Notes: generated by a model from the letters alone, not told the origin. 64,000 nucleotides of DNA from Streptomyces rhizosphaerihabitans (GCF_025399795.1 NZ_JAODTZ010000001.1:248001-312000), one strand, 5' to 3'; counted from the stretch's first letter, positions 24,967-33,398 are shown. Made by a program: numbers and translations.

Positions 24967-25302
24967 TCACCCAGCAGTCTCTGGCGCGGACTCTTCGGCA
25001 ACCCACGCCAGGTACGCCTCGGACCCTCCAGTCACCAGCAGCGTGATCCACTCAGGAACCTCGTAGCTGTGCTCCTTGGACACCCAAGCTTGAAGCTCCG
25101 GAAGCCGCGCCGTGGTCGTCTTGTACGAGATCCGCCACTCTTGGGCGGTCTCGATGGCATTCTTCCATCGGTACACCGCGGTGAACGCGGGGTCGATGTG
25201 GGCACAGGCGGCCAACCGATTCTCGACCGCGCCACGAGCGAGGTTCTTCGCCTTCTCCTCGTCGTCGATGGTCGTCTGCGCAATCACGATTTCGCTGGCC
25301 AT
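24967..25302 (-). CDS. cutA: Divalent-cation tolerance protein CutA
   Basis: A 111-residue protein matching CutA1 in length and motif order: an N-terminal IVIAQTTIDDEEKAKNLARG strand-helix, RLAACAHIDP, YRWKNAIETAQEWR, KTTTARLPELQAWV, HSYEVPEWITL and a terminal YLAWV. CutA forms cytoplasmic trimers and is tied to copper tolerance and other, unsettled roles. It is convergent with the XRE gene, with only 4 bases between stops. It is the last cargo gene before the phage minor head gene. Nothing links it functionally to the lanthipeptide locus. Confidence 0.88.
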   Translation of the reverse strand: MASEIVIAQTTIDDEEKAKNLARGAVENRLAACAHIDPAFTAVYRWKNAIETAQEWRISYKTTTARLPELQAWVSKEHSYEVPEWITLLVTGGSEAYLAWVAEESAPETAG

Positions 25303-25416
25303 GCAACTACCCTCCCAGGTCGATGTATCCGACGGTACCTAGCAGTCTTCGAGTTCTCGAAACGCGCTGCTCGCACTCCTTGTTCCTGATTGCCGACGGG
25401 CCGTCGCCAAGACTGA

Positions 25417-26235
25417 TCAGAGTTGGGTGGTGATGTCGGGGCGCGGCCCGAATGCCCGCAGGCAGCGAGGGTGAGAGATCGGCCAGGCCGCCGCCTCCTC
25501 CACTGTGCGCAGAGTGCCGGTGGCCTTGTCGGGATCCTTGTGGCTGGTCCAGCCGCACCCGGCACCGTCGAACACCTCCATCCACTGCACGCCCGCCTCA
25601 CGGGCTCGGTTCAGGGTGCCGGCGTTGTAAGCCACCGCGCTCTTGGTGAGCGTCGCTGACTCCGCCCACGCCTGCACCGGGTATCGGGCACCGTTGCGGT
25701 AGATGACGTACTGGAGTTGGTGCTCGGTGGCGAGTCGATCGGCGAGCGCCTTCGCGGCCTGCATCGCCGTGGTGTTCCCCGCCGCGAGCAGCGGCACCTC
25801 TCGCCGCGCGGCGTCCCGTACGGCGCGGTAGAACGCACCCGCCATCCGCTGCTCCTCCTGGGAGCGGCGTAGGACGTCGGCGTAGGAGTCGGCGGCCAGC
25901 GACTGCAAGGCATCGGTGTGGATCAGCGTCCATGTGAACCGTCCGCCAAGCGATTCGGCGGCATGCTGCGCGCCCTGCTCATACAGGTGCGGCAGCTGCC
26001 GGGCGACGAATGCTCGGGCCTCCGCGTCCACGCGCTGCCGGAAGTCGACGATCGCGGCCTGGAACTGGGCGAGCCGGTCGGCGACCATCCAGGAGCGGTC
26101 ACCGTCACCGATCGCTGCCAGCACTGCGGTCTGCTGGGCGGCCAGGCGCTGCCAGGCATCGTCCAGCACTGCGGCGACCCGCGCCGCTACCGTGGCCGCG
26201 TCGCCGGGCGTCAGCGGCGGGAACTCGTACGCCAC
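25417..26235 (-). CDS. MuF-like phage minor head protein
   Basis: GTG at 26235 overlaps the stop of the upstream connector gene by one base. The 272-residue product ends in the MuF-type module: FDGAGCGWTSHKDPDKATGT, then EEAAAWPISHPRCLRAFGPRPD, which includes the conserved P-x-SHP-x-C element. The N-terminal half is helical. MuF-domain proteins are injected or structural minor head components in tailed phages. The next structural genes in transcription order, the connectors at 9367-10230, are 15 kb away, separated by the lanthipeptide cargo. Confidence 0.82.
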   Translation of the reverse strand: MAYEFPPLTPGDAATVAARVAAVLDDAWQRLAAQQTAVLAAIGDGDRSWMVADRLAQFQAAIVDFRQRVDAEARAFVARQLPHLYEQGAQHAAESLGGRFTWTLIHTDALQSLAADSYADVLRRSQEEQRMAGAFYRAVRDAARREVPLLAAGNTTAMQAAKALADRLATEHQLQYVIYRNGARYPVQAWAESATLTKSAVAYNAGTLNRAREAGVQWMEVFDGAGCGWTSHKDPDKATGTLRTVEEAAAWPISHPRCLRAFGPRPDITTQL

Positions 26236-26555
26236 TACCGCCGCCAGTGATGGGCGCGCTGCAACGGGGCGATGACGAGAGCGTCCCCGCCCGCTGCCTC
26301 ATCCGGCGCGGCCGCGGCCTCGACGAAGGCGATCTGCCGCTCCAGGCCGGTGAGGTTGTTGCTCTGGTCCATCGTGACGACACCGTTGACGGTCAGCTGG
26401 AGGGGGTCTGCCAACAGCTTCGCCCGCCGCTCCGACAGCACTTCCAGGGCAACGGCGCGGGCCGTGCCGAGCCGTGCGTAGCGGGTCTGCAGGTCGGCGG
26501 TGTTGGTGGCCGGGCCGAGCTGCGCCAAGAGCCAGGCGAGGACTGCGGGGTCCAC
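26235..26555 (-). CDS. Small phage connector-region protein
   Basis: The start chosen is GTG at 26555 (VDPAVLAWLLAQLGPATNTADL), behind GGAAGGGAC. It gives 106 residues, while the frame extends open upstream through a Pro-rich antisense region. The product is helical with LQTRYARLGTARAVALEVLSERRAKLLADPLQLT. Size and position between the major capsid and MuF-like genes suggest a head-completion or adaptor protein. I do not assign a named family. Confidence 0.62.
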   Translation of the reverse strand: MDPAVLAWLLAQLGPATNTADLQTRYARLGTARAVALEVLSERRAKLLADPLQLTVNGVVTMDQSNNLTGLERQIAFVEAAAAPDEAAGGDALVIAPLQRAHHWRR

Positions 26556-26634
26556 GGGGGGTGTCCCTTCCGGGTGTGCGGCGCGGCCCGGCGCCCCCCG
26601 TGTGCTGTGGGGTGCCGGACCGGGCCTGGCTGGG

Positions 26635-26928
26635 TTACTCGCCGGCTTGCTTGCGGGTCCGGGCTCGGGCTGGCTTCGCTTGCTCCGCCTCCGGCTCGGG
26701 CTCCGGGTCGGGGTTGGGCTCGGGATGTGGGTTGGGGCCGGAGTCGGGATCGGGGTTGCTGGCGGGCGTGTCACCGTCCCCGCCGTCCTCTTCGTCCGGC
26801 TCCCACGCCCCTGGGTTGGTGATGGCCTCGGCCAGGTCCTCGTCCGGCTCGTCACCGGGCTGCAGGATCAGCCACTCGTTCGTCTTCGGGTGCCGTACGT
26901 GCACCGCTGCTGCCAGTCGACGCGCCAT
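26635..26928 (-). CDS. Small acidic-tailed phage head-region protein
   Basis: A 97-residue protein starting MARRLAAAVHVRHPKTNEWLILQPGDEPDEDL, with an N-terminal ordered part and a low-complexity tail of Pro/Glu/Asp repeats (PDPEPEPEAEQ) ending in basic RARTRKQ. It directly follows the major capsid gene, with one base between stop and start. Similar small proteins with Pro/Glu tails are common downstream of capsid genes in Streptomyces phages. The function is unknown. Confidence 0.68.
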   Translation of the reverse strand: MARRLAAAVHVRHPKTNEWLILQPGDEPDEDLAEAITNPGAWEPDEEDGGDGDTPASNPDPDSGPNPHPEPNPDPEPEPEAEQAKPARARTRKQAGE

Positions 26929-26929
26929 G

Positions 26930-27979
26930 TCACAGCACCTTCGCAGTGATGTGGCAGTCCGGCGAGTACAGCACTGGCATCGCTACCGCGGCGCCCTTGG
27001 TCCAGATCTGCACCGGGTCGTCCTTGCCGCCACGGGTGACGATCAGACCGGGCGCGTCCTCGCGAGTGATCTGCGGGTTGGAGCCCCGCGACAGCACCAG
27101 CGACTCAGCCGTGGTGCCGTACAGGGTCTGCCCCCACTTCGACCGGTCCGGCGGAAGCATCACCCACCGGTCGTCGGGCAGGCACTTCGTGGAGACGCCG
27201 TCCACGCGGACCTGCGCCCGGTAGAGGGTGATCGGCGGCAGCCCGTAGTTGTCACGGACCACGTTGATCTGCTGCGGCGTCAGCGACGCGGTCGGCGTCG
27301 TCGACGGGTTCACGCTCCCGTAGTAGGCGGCCCTGTAAGCGTTGTTGCCCGCCAGGTAGGAGAAGACGCGCCGCGAGGTGATGACCATCTCGGGCTGGGG
27401 CGCGCTGATGCCGTCGAGGTAGGAGATCCAGCCCAGCTCGTCCGCGATCGCATCCGCGGTCGGGTCGGACCAGAGCTTCGGCGCCGTCGGCATGTTCGCG
27501 GCCGGGACAGCGAAGTCGACGTCGAGGGTGAGCCCGTTCTCCGCCGACAGGCTGAACTTGCCGTCGGTGAGGACATCGCCGGCGGCCAGCTCCAGACGTG
27601 AGTTGACGGCCTCGACGTGCCGCTCCACATCGTCGTACAGCAGCTGCTCCAGGCGGGACGCGTCCTGGCCACGGGATGCCTCCTGCAGCAGCAGCTCGAC
27701 CTCGCCGACCATGAGTTTCTGGCCCAGGGCAGGCAGCATGCCCTGGGTGGATGTCTGCCACGCCTGCCGGTCCGCGAACGGCACGCTGGCGTCGAACGAC
27801 CGGTACTTCGCGGCGTTGACGTAGCGGCCAGTGTTCTTGATCCGCCACATGACGTCCTGGATGGACACCTTCGCGAACACGGTCTGCGTGAGCAGGAAGT
27901 CGGCGGGGGTCGGGATGTAGCGGGCGAACGTGGTCAGGTCCGCCGTGTTGATGTCTCTGATGAGGTCCTGAACTGTCAT
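26930..27979 (-). CDS. Major capsid protein (gpE-like)
   Basis: At 349 residues, this has the length and layout of lambda gpE-type HK97-fold major capsid proteins. There is an N-terminal PTPADFLLTQTVFAKV segment, a central helical EVELLLQEASRGQDASRLEQLLYDDVERHVEAVN part and a late IWTKGAAVAMPVLYSPDCHITA segment. It follows the decoration gene by 13 bases and the scaffold gene. It forms the capsid lattice. The reading frame is complete and shows no decay. Confidence 0.9.
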   Translation of the reverse strand: MTVQDLIRDINTADLTTFARYIPTPADFLLTQTVFAKVSIQDVMWRIKNTGRYVNAAKYRSFDASVPFADRQAWQTSTQGMLPALGQKLMVGEVELLLQEASRGQDASRLEQLLYDDVERHVEAVNSRLELAAGDVLTDGKFSLSAENGLTLDVDFAVPAANMPTAPKLWSDPTADAIADELGWISYLDGISAPQPEMVITSRRVFSYLAGNNAYRAAYYGSVNPSTTPTASLTPQQINVVRDNYGLPPITLYRAQVRVDGVSTKCLPDDRWVMLPPDRSKWGQTLYGTTAESLVLSRGSNPQITREDAPGLIVTRGGKDDPVQIWTKGAAVAMPVLYSPDCHITAKVL

Positions 27980-27992
27980 CGACAGGGCTCCC

Positions 27993-28403
27993 TTACACGA
28001 ATCGGATCTGGCAGGTGGCGGACGGAGCCACGGCGGCGACAGCGATCGGCAGCTTCGCGGTCTTCACCGAGCCGTGCCACAGCAGCGCCGCCGGGACCTT
28101 CGTCTGCGCCGGCGCGAACAGCACCTCGGCGAAGACGAACCCGGCGAGGATCTGGCGGCCGTCGGTGGCGCCCGTGTTGTAGAGCCCGTACAGGCCAGAA
28201 GCGGTGATCTTGCCGACGGGGACGCCGGACAGGAACCGGCTGTAGGGGATGGTCGTGTCTGTGGATGGCACGTAGTGGGTGCCGGACACGAACGTGGACA
28301 TGTCGAGGGTCATCGAGTCGACTTCGCCGGTGCCGTGGAGGCTGGCAAGCCAGGAACGGTCGGCTGTCAGGTTCTGGGTGAAAGTGACCGGCTGAACGGT
28401 CAT
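27993..28403 (-). CDS. Head decoration protein (gpD-like)
   Basis: A 136-residue, beta-rich protein starting MTVQPVTFTQNLTADRSWLASLHGTGEV, between scaffold and major capsid genes. Gene order and size match lambda gpD-type decoration proteins that stabilise the expanded capsid. It contains the typical GxxxAGFVFAEV-like core (ILAGFVFAEVLF) and a final CQIRFV strand. The assignment depends mostly on synteny. Confidence 0.78.
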   Translation of the reverse strand: MTVQPVTFTQNLTADRSWLASLHGTGEVDSMTLDMSTFVSGTHYVPSTDTTIPYSRFLSGVPVGKITASGLYGLYNTGATDGRQILAGFVFAEVLFAPAQTKVPAALLWHGSVKTAKLPIAVAAVAPSATCQIRFV

Positions 28404-28520
28404 GGGTCCTCCCGTGGACGCGACGAACGGGTCATCGTCCGCTCACCGGCTGGTGGCGTCGTCCACGAGAGGAAGGGGGCGTGGTCCCCGCAGGTCCGGC
28501 CTTAACTCGCCGGTGGGAAG

Positions 28521-29219
28521 TCAGCTGCCCGTCGCGAAGCCGCGCTGGCGGGCCATGTCGGCCCCGTGCTGGCCAGGCTTGGGCATAGTGCCACCGCGCG
28601 GCGGCGGGCCGCCCGCAGGGGAGCCTCCAGGTGCGGCAGGCGCCGCCGGGGTGGTGGTGGCGAACAGCTCGGGCCTGCGCGCCTTCAGGGCTTCAGCAGC
28701 TTCGGCGATGGTGTCCTCGCTGGCGTCGTCCTCGACGACCAGGAGCCGTTCGGCGTCCTTCAGGTCGTCGCCGGTCGCACCGAACGCCACCAGGGCGGAG
28801 CGGCGTACCGCGGCGCGTTCGCGGACAACGGCCTGTGCCTCGCGTGCGGCAGCTGCGGCGGAGGCTTCAGCGGCGGCCTGCTCACGGCGCTCAATCTCGG
28901 AGAGCTGCGCAGCTTGCGCGTCGCGCTGCTGCTGCACGAACGCGGTCAGATCATCGGTCTTGGCAAACCCCAACTGCTCGACAAGCCTGCGGATCGCGGT
29001 GCGTTCGCCTTGCTGCTTCTCGCGGGCCAGGAGCCGGTTCAGCGCGTCCTGGTCGACCGGCGGCCCGGCCGTCGGCGGCGCGGCCGGATCGGTGCTCGGA
29101 GCGGGCGGCAGCAGCTGGTTGGACGGGTCAGTGGGGTCCGCGCCCGCGATCGGGTAGATGGGGCGGCCGTCACGCCGGTAGCCGACGGGCGTACGGGGGT
29201 CGGGCAGCAGCCTGTCCAT
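28521..29219 (-). CDS. Capsid scaffold protein
   Basis: A 232-residue highly charged protein. The N-terminus is Pro-rich; residues 65-160 are a long Glu/Arg/Ala coiled coil (REKQQGERTAIRRLVEQLG, ERREQAAAEASAAAAAREAQ). The C-terminus is Gly/Pro-rich and ends ARQRGFATGS. It precedes decoration and capsid genes. Scaffold proteins of this form guide procapsid assembly and are then removed. A start at 29219 (ATG) is taken. No protease domain is seen in it or nearby. Confidence 0.82.
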   Translation of the reverse strand: MDRLLPDPRTPVGYRRDGRPIYPIAGADPTDPSNQLLPPAPSTDPAAPPTAGPPVDQDALNRLLAREKQQGERTAIRRLVEQLGFAKTDDLTAFVQQQRDAQAAQLSEIERREQAAAEASAAAAAREAQAVVRERAAVRRSALVAFGATGDDLKDAERLLVVEDDASEDTIAEAAEALKARRPELFATTTPAAPAAPGGSPAGGPPPRGGTMPKPGQHGADMARQRGFATGS

Positions 29220-29376
29220 GCGGGATCCAGTCCTCCAGCAGCAGCGCCCCCGCGCCGTCGATCAGTGTAGCCACAGCCCTAGACACGGCAACGGACACGC
29301 AGCAGGCCCCGCGGCGCCACAACTCCCCTCCCTCGCCGGCCTAACGCTACGCGCGGCATGCCCCCTGGAGGCTCCC

Positions 29377-29544
29377 GTGCACACCACCGTTTTCCTGCTG
29401 CGGAGCGCGCGGGGCCTTGGGACCGGTCTGGTGATCATGTGGGAACTGAACCGCCAGGCTTCGGGACCGGGCTGGAGGAAGCCACGGGTCTTCACTGCTG
29501 CGGCGGCTGGGCTACTTGCTGCGCTGCTGACCGCCTACGCCTAG
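29377..29544 (+). CDS. Possible 55-residue single-pass membrane protein
   Basis: GTG at 29377 follows GGAGG with 5-base spacing. The product starts VHTTVFLLRSARGLGTGL and ends in a hydrophobic stretch (VFTAAAAGLLAALLTAYA). It stands alone on the plus strand between the scaffold gene and the tRNA-like gene. The strong ribosome site and membrane segment argue for a real gene, but its shortness leaves doubt. The rest of 29220-29630 shows no other gene. Confidence 0.4.
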   Translation: MHTTVFLLRSARGLGTGLVIMWELNRQASGPGWRKPRVFTAAAAGLLAALLTAYA

Positions 29545-29630
29545 AGATCGCCAGTCGACGTGCCCCTCCCGTGCCCGTTCGGTCGGGAAACAGTGGGGAG
29601 TTACGAGCGCCGGCGGATACCGGGCATGAG

Positions 29631-29667
29631 AACGGACCCTGACCGATTTACCTGGTCAGGGTCCGTT
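29631..29667 (-). terminator. Terminator downstream of the tRNA-like gene
   Basis: A perfect 14-bp inverted repeat (29631-29644 with 29654-29667) has AAC/GTT ends and lies 6 bases beyond the 3' end of the tRNA-like gene on the minus strand. It separates that gene from the scaffold side. Confidence 0.7.
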
Positions 29668-29672
29668 TCTGC

Positions 29673-29765
29673 TGGCGGTGGGTGTGGGATTTGAACCCAC
29701 GGTGACTCGCGCCACGACGGTTTCCAAGACTCTGTGCCGCTTGACCAACCCATTGAGACTCCACC
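29673..29765 (-). tRNA. tRNA-Ser-like gene (anticodon GGA?), possibly degenerate
   Basis: The T arm (GTGGG-TTCAAAT-CCCAC), an encoded CCA end and an extra variable arm (GTGGC-GCGA-GTCAC) make a class II tRNA, as for serine or leucine. TTGGAAA in the anticodon position reads as GGA, serine. Five acceptor pairs form, but the last two mismatch, and I cannot fold a proper anticodon stem. It may be a diverged phage tRNA or a tRNA pseudogene. Confidence 0.5.
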
Positions 29766-29778
29766 GACCGCGTGGGCC

Positions 29779-30105
29779 TCAACCGCTGGCGGCCATCGCA
29801 CCGAGGATGAAGCCGAGCACCATGCCTGCAACTGAGAGGCTCATAGCCAGGGTGGCGTGCGACTCCTTCCGCTTCATCGCGAGGGCTGACAGCACGATCG
29901 CGAGAGGCCCAAGAACGATGGGGAAGAAAAGCAGAGATACCGCCGCGCAAGCAAAGGCGCCCCAGACGAAGCTCGCCAACCTACCTCCACCTGGCTCACC
30001 GTAGGTGGTGCCGCACTCCGGGCAAAAGCTCTTGACCGTCTGCGTGACGGTTCCACAAGCGGAGCAGAGCTTGGTCGGGGACTGTGCAAACGGTGCCGTG
30101 CTCAT
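29779..30105 (-). CDS. Zinc-ribbon membrane protein (DUF4190-like)
   Basis: A 108-residue protein with an N-terminal zinc ribbon (CSAC at residues 14-17 and CPEC at 28-31), a short linker and two hydrophobic segments (FACAAVSLLFFPIVLGPLAI and LAMSLSVAGMVLGFILGAM) enclosing the polar KRKESH loop. This is the usual architecture of DUF4190 proteins in actinobacteria. Its ATG overlaps the upstream gene's stop (ATGA), so the two are co-translated. Function unknown; membrane location is likely. Confidence 0.72.
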   Translation of the reverse strand: MSTAPFAQSPTKLCSACGTVTQTVKSFCPECGTTYGEPGGGRLASFVWGAFACAAVSLLFFPIVLGPLAIVLSALAMKRKESHATLAMSLSVAGMVLGFILGAMAASG

Positions 30106-30416
30106 TCGAAGTTGGCCTTCGCGGTCGCGAGGATCTTCTTGTTCGGGCTGGCAAACAAGGCATAGATGTTGTCGACTGCCGCAGTCGAGCGGAGTGTCAG
30201 CTGACTGTGACCTGAGTGCGCACTCGGCACCACGGTGACCGTAAGCTCACCATGAGTCGGGAATTTCCTGTATTTGCCAGTCACTTGACCCAGGACGGTG
30301 CTCGTCTGCACGTTCTTGAAGCCAGCGGTTATGAGGCCCTTGGCGCAGCGGGTGAGCCAGTCGTCACGCTCTCCAGCGACGACCAGGGTTTCCTCCACGC
30401 TCTTGCGGATTGCCAC
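30102..30416 (-). CDS. Unrecognised 104-residue protein paired with the DUF4190-like gene
   Basis: GTG at 30416 follows an AGGAG site with 5-base spacing and gives VAIRKSVEETLVVAGERDDWL as the start. The frame runs open further upstream but without a good start. The product ends FASPNKKILATAKANFE and alternates beta and helical parts (GELTVTVVPSAHSG, QLTLRSTAAVDNIYALF). No signal peptide or membrane segment is seen. Overlap with the zinc-ribbon membrane gene suggests joint function. Confidence 0.62.
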   Translation of the reverse strand: MAIRKSVEETLVVAGERDDWLTRCAKGLITAGFKNVQTSTVLGQVTGKYRKFPTHGELTVTVVPSAHSGHSQLTLRSTAAVDNIYALFASPNKKILATAKANFE

Positions 30417-30869
30417 TTGACTCCTCGATACCCAATCACCCATGGAAAGTATGGAGAGTGTGACGATTGTGGAGCTTCCATGGAAGTGGCGTTGCTCTAT
30501 CGTGATCTTGAGTAGTGCGACGCGAGACCGCTCTGTGCGAGCTCTGGGTTCGTGGCAGTACAGCACGGAAGTACAGCAACGACGGCGACCGATCACGGCC
30601 GACATGGCCCATCAGTGCTCTTGAGACAACCCGTATGACCTTTAATGTCTGATCTTGTTTGAGCTATGGATCAGAAGGCGTCGTGCCCGTCGTTCGTATA
30701 GTGGCGCGCTCCACCTTGACGCCCTGAACCACGCCCGCTCCACGGTGTGTGGGTCGACGGCAGACGGGATGGGAGCGGGGGTGGGTGGTGGCCGACCTCA
30801 CGTCTGCCCTCCTCCAACTCGCCTGCACATCATCTGCTTGAAACGACTGCGATCCTCATTCTGAAATGA
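30417..30869. other. Non-coding stretch holding the first copy of a 27-base direct repeat
   Basis: No convincing gene is seen. The stretch would contain the promoter of the 30102-30416 unit. At 30556-30582 it holds a repeat with internal GTACAGCA duplications that recurs 4 kb away. Confidence 0.5.
30556..30582 (+). repeat. Direct repeat, copy A
   Basis: This 27-base segment contains AGTACAGCA twice and matches 34585-34611 at 24 of 27 positions. The two copies bracket the SpoIIE-family gene and the DUF1269-like gene. They may be recombination borders or operators. Confidence 0.6.
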
Positions 30870-33398
30870 TCAGCTATGCCCGGTGGGGCATTCTTGTTCG
30901 GTCCAGATGGTTTTGCCGCTGTCGCTGAAGCGGACGCCCCAGTTCTGTGCGAGCTCGGCGCAGATGAAAAGGCCGCGGCCACCCTCGTCGCTGGTCTGGG
31001 CATGGCGAAGGTGTGGTGAGACGGGGCTGGAGTCGCTGACCTCGAAAGTGAGCGTACGGCCGCCGTTGATCAGGCGGAGGATGATGGGCGGGGTGCCGTA
31101 GCGGACGGCGTTGGTGGCCAGTTCACTGACGATGAGCTCCGTGGTGAGCAAGAGTTCGTCGAGGTTCCATTCGGTCAGCTGACGCCGCGTGCGGGCTCGG
31201 GCGGTTGCGACGGCCGAGGGATCTACCGGCAGGTCCCAAGTAGCCACGAGGCTGGGTCGGAGTGTCTGGGTCCGCACGAGGAGCAGCACCGCGTCGGCGC
31301 CGAGGGAGGAGGCTGGGACGGTGCGCACGACCTCGTCGCGCAGGTCGATGAGGGGGCGTGTGCTTGGGGAGAGGGTCTGCCGCAGACGGTCCCGGGCAGC
31401 CTTCTTTCCTACCTCGCTCGTCGGAAGAAGCGTGTTGGTGTAGAGAGCGATGATGCCCCCCTCGGGGAGGCCCAGACGGGTACTGGCGAACGTGCCTTCG
31501 CCGCCACCCAGTGGGGGAGCGAGGGGAACGTCGGCCGTCTCCACGGTCCCGTCGGGGTAGGCGAGTACCGGTTGCGGACCACCGGCGAGGGCGATCGTGC
31601 AGCTCAGGGTCAGAGGATCGTAGATCCCGTAGAGGCAGTCGGCGGTCAATGCCTGGCTCCGCAGCGGGTCGCTGGTCGGCAGGCCGACGCGTTCGGCGGC
31701 AAGTCGGGTCACGGTCCCGTTGAGGCGGGCCAGCAGTTCGTCAGGTTCCAGGTCGAGTGATGCCAGCGTGTGGATGGCGGTGCGCAGCTGACCCATCGCC
31801 ATGGCGGCGTGGATGCCGGTGCCGGAGACACGGCCGACGGTGAGGGCGATGCGCGCGCCGGACAGCGGAAAGACGTCGAACCAGCCGCCGCCGGCATCGG
31901 CGGAGTGGTGGAAATGTGCGCTCTCCACGGCTGCCTGCGGCACCGGGAGCTGGGCCAGGAGGCGGCGCTGGAGCGTGAGAGCGATGGTGTGTTCTCGGGC
32001 GTAGCGGCGCGCGTTGTCGATGTGCAGCGAGGTTCGCGCGGCGACGTCCAGCGCGAGGTCGAGGTCCTCGTCCACGAACGGGTCGCGGTCAGGACAACGG
32101 TAGAGGCTCAGTATTCCCAGTACGCCGTTCCTCAGCGTCATCGGGGTGACGATGGCAGAGTGCGGGCCCGACGGGCGTGGAGCGCGAGATTCCGGTGGTC
32201 GGTGGTCGGTGGTTTCGTCCGACTGGTACGTGATCAGGTGGGGTTGTGCGTCGGTCAGGGCCTGGAGCCACGCTGCAGGAAATCTGAACGGGCCCGTGCC
32301 GATGCCCAGTGAGTCCCCTTGACGGTCCGTCGAGGCGAAGGACATCCGCCGCAGGGGTATGTCGGGTTCGACGGGCGCCGACGGCGGGTCTTCCCCTCGG
32401 AGTACGGGATCGAACAGGTCTACCTCTGCGGCGTCGGCGAAGGCGGGCACGAGGACGTCGACGAGTTCGCCGCAGGTGGTGTCCAGTTCGAGCGTTTGCC
32501 CCATCCGTTCCCGCACCTCGTTGAGGACGCGGGCCCGGGCGAGGGCCCGCTCGCGGACGGTGACGTCCACCGCCGCCGTGGATACGCCCAGCACCCGGCC
32601 GTCGGCGTCCTGCAGCCGGAACACGGACGCGGAGTACACATGCTCGTGAGCCGGGTCGTTGGGCGGGCGACCGCGTACGAGCCTGTCCAGCGCGGGTCGG
32701 CCGGTGGCGAGCACGTCGTGCATCATCGCCACAACCTCTTCGAGGTCGGACGGCTGGATCACGTCGAAAAGGTGGCGGCCGAGCAGGTCTGCGGGCTCGA
32801 ATGTGCTCATCCCAGTGGCAGCCGTTGTGTTCACCCGCAGAATGCGCAGATCGGGATCCAGTACCTGTATCCCGATGGGCGACTGGGTGAACAGCGCCTT
32901 AAGCAGTGCCTGATCCCGCGAGGTCTCGCCCTCGTCCTCCGGGGGGAGCAGGTAGACGCCCCAGCCCGAGCGGCCATCGCGCAACGCCACGGGCCTCACC
33001 ACGAGCCCGGGGACCGCCGCCGGCGTGTTCGAACGGTCGTCCGACCCGGCATCGACCCGAGCCCATGCCGCGGACAACAGCTCCACGACGGGAACGCCTA
33101 CGGCAAGGCCCGTGTCACGCTCGAACACGGACCTGGCCTCCTGGCTCCACCCGACGATGAACCCCGCTGCGTCGATGACGAGCAGTGCGCCATCCCGTGC
33201 CATGGCCACCTTCCATGCGTCGCCTGCGTCGCGGGCAGATCGGCTCTGCGGCCGGGCGTCCCCGTTCGGTCGGGTCCCTTCCAGAGTGCCCCCCGTTGAA
33301 GGGCGCTGCACGTTGACTGGGTCCGAGCAGAATCGCAGTTCGCGCCAGTCCCACGCGCTGAATGCGGCTTCACCGAGTTCTGCAAGACCTTCGGGCAA
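30870..33398 (-). CDS. PAS-GAF-SpoIIE-HATPase regulator with degenerate phosphatase domain
   Basis: An 842-residue multidomain protein: PAS-like regions at about 60-150 and 165-285, GAF at 295-465, SpoIIE/PP2C at 490-708 and an RsbW-type ATPase at 720-838. The ATPase keeps SELATNA (758-764) and GGRGL (806-810). In the PP2C domain the metal-binding aspartates look replaced: GGGWFD at 503-508 in place of GGDWYD, GRVSG in place of GDVxG, and YTNTL in place of YTDGL. It is probably a sensor that binds or phosphorylates anti-sigma antagonists without dephosphorylating them. It is cytoplasmic, with no membrane segment. Start codon choice is uncertain. Confidence 0.82.
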   Translation of the reverse strand: MPEGLAELGEAAFSAWDWRELRFCSDPVNVQRPSTGGTLEGTRPNGDARPQSRSARDAGDAWKVAMARDGALLVIDAAGFIVGWSQEARSVFERDTGLAVGVPVVELLSAAWARVDAGSDDRSNTPAAVPGLVVRPVALRDGRSGWGVYLLPPEDEGETSRDQALLKALFTQSPIGIQVLDPDLRILRVNTTAATGMSTFEPADLLGRHLFDVIQPSDLEEVVAMMHDVLATGRPALDRLVRGRPPNDPAHEHVYSASVFRLQDADGRVLGVSTAAVDVTVRERALARARVLNEVRERMGQTLELDTTCGELVDVLVPAFADAAEVDLFDPVLRGEDPPSAPVEPDIPLRRMSFASTDRQGDSLGIGTGPFRFPAAWLQALTDAQPHLITYQSDETTDHRPPESRAPRPSGPHSAIVTPMTLRNGVLGILSLYRCPDRDPFVDEDLDLALDVAARTSLHIDNARRYAREHTIALTLQRRLLAQLPVPQAAVESAHFHHSADAGGGWFDVFPLSGARIALTVGRVSGTGIHAAMAMGQLRTAIHTLASLDLEPDELLARLNGTVTRLAAERVGLPTSDPLRSQALTADCLYGIYDPLTLSCTIALAGGPQPVLAYPDGTVETADVPLAPPLGGGEGTFASTRLGLPEGGIIALYTNTLLPTSEVGKKAARDRLRQTLSPSTRPLIDLRDEVVRTVPASSLGADAVLLLVRTQTLRPSLVATWDLPVDPSAVATARARTRRQLTEWNLDELLLTTELIVSELATNAVRYGTPPIILRLINGGRTLTFEVSDSSPVSPHLRHAQTSDEGGRGLFICAELAQNWGVRFSDSGKTIWTEQECPTGHS

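Noticed and set aside
25348-25361. Palindrome TTCGAG-TT-CTCGAA as a cargo border
   Set aside because: No matching sequence was found at the other border (10231-10342), so it does not mark an insertion repeat.
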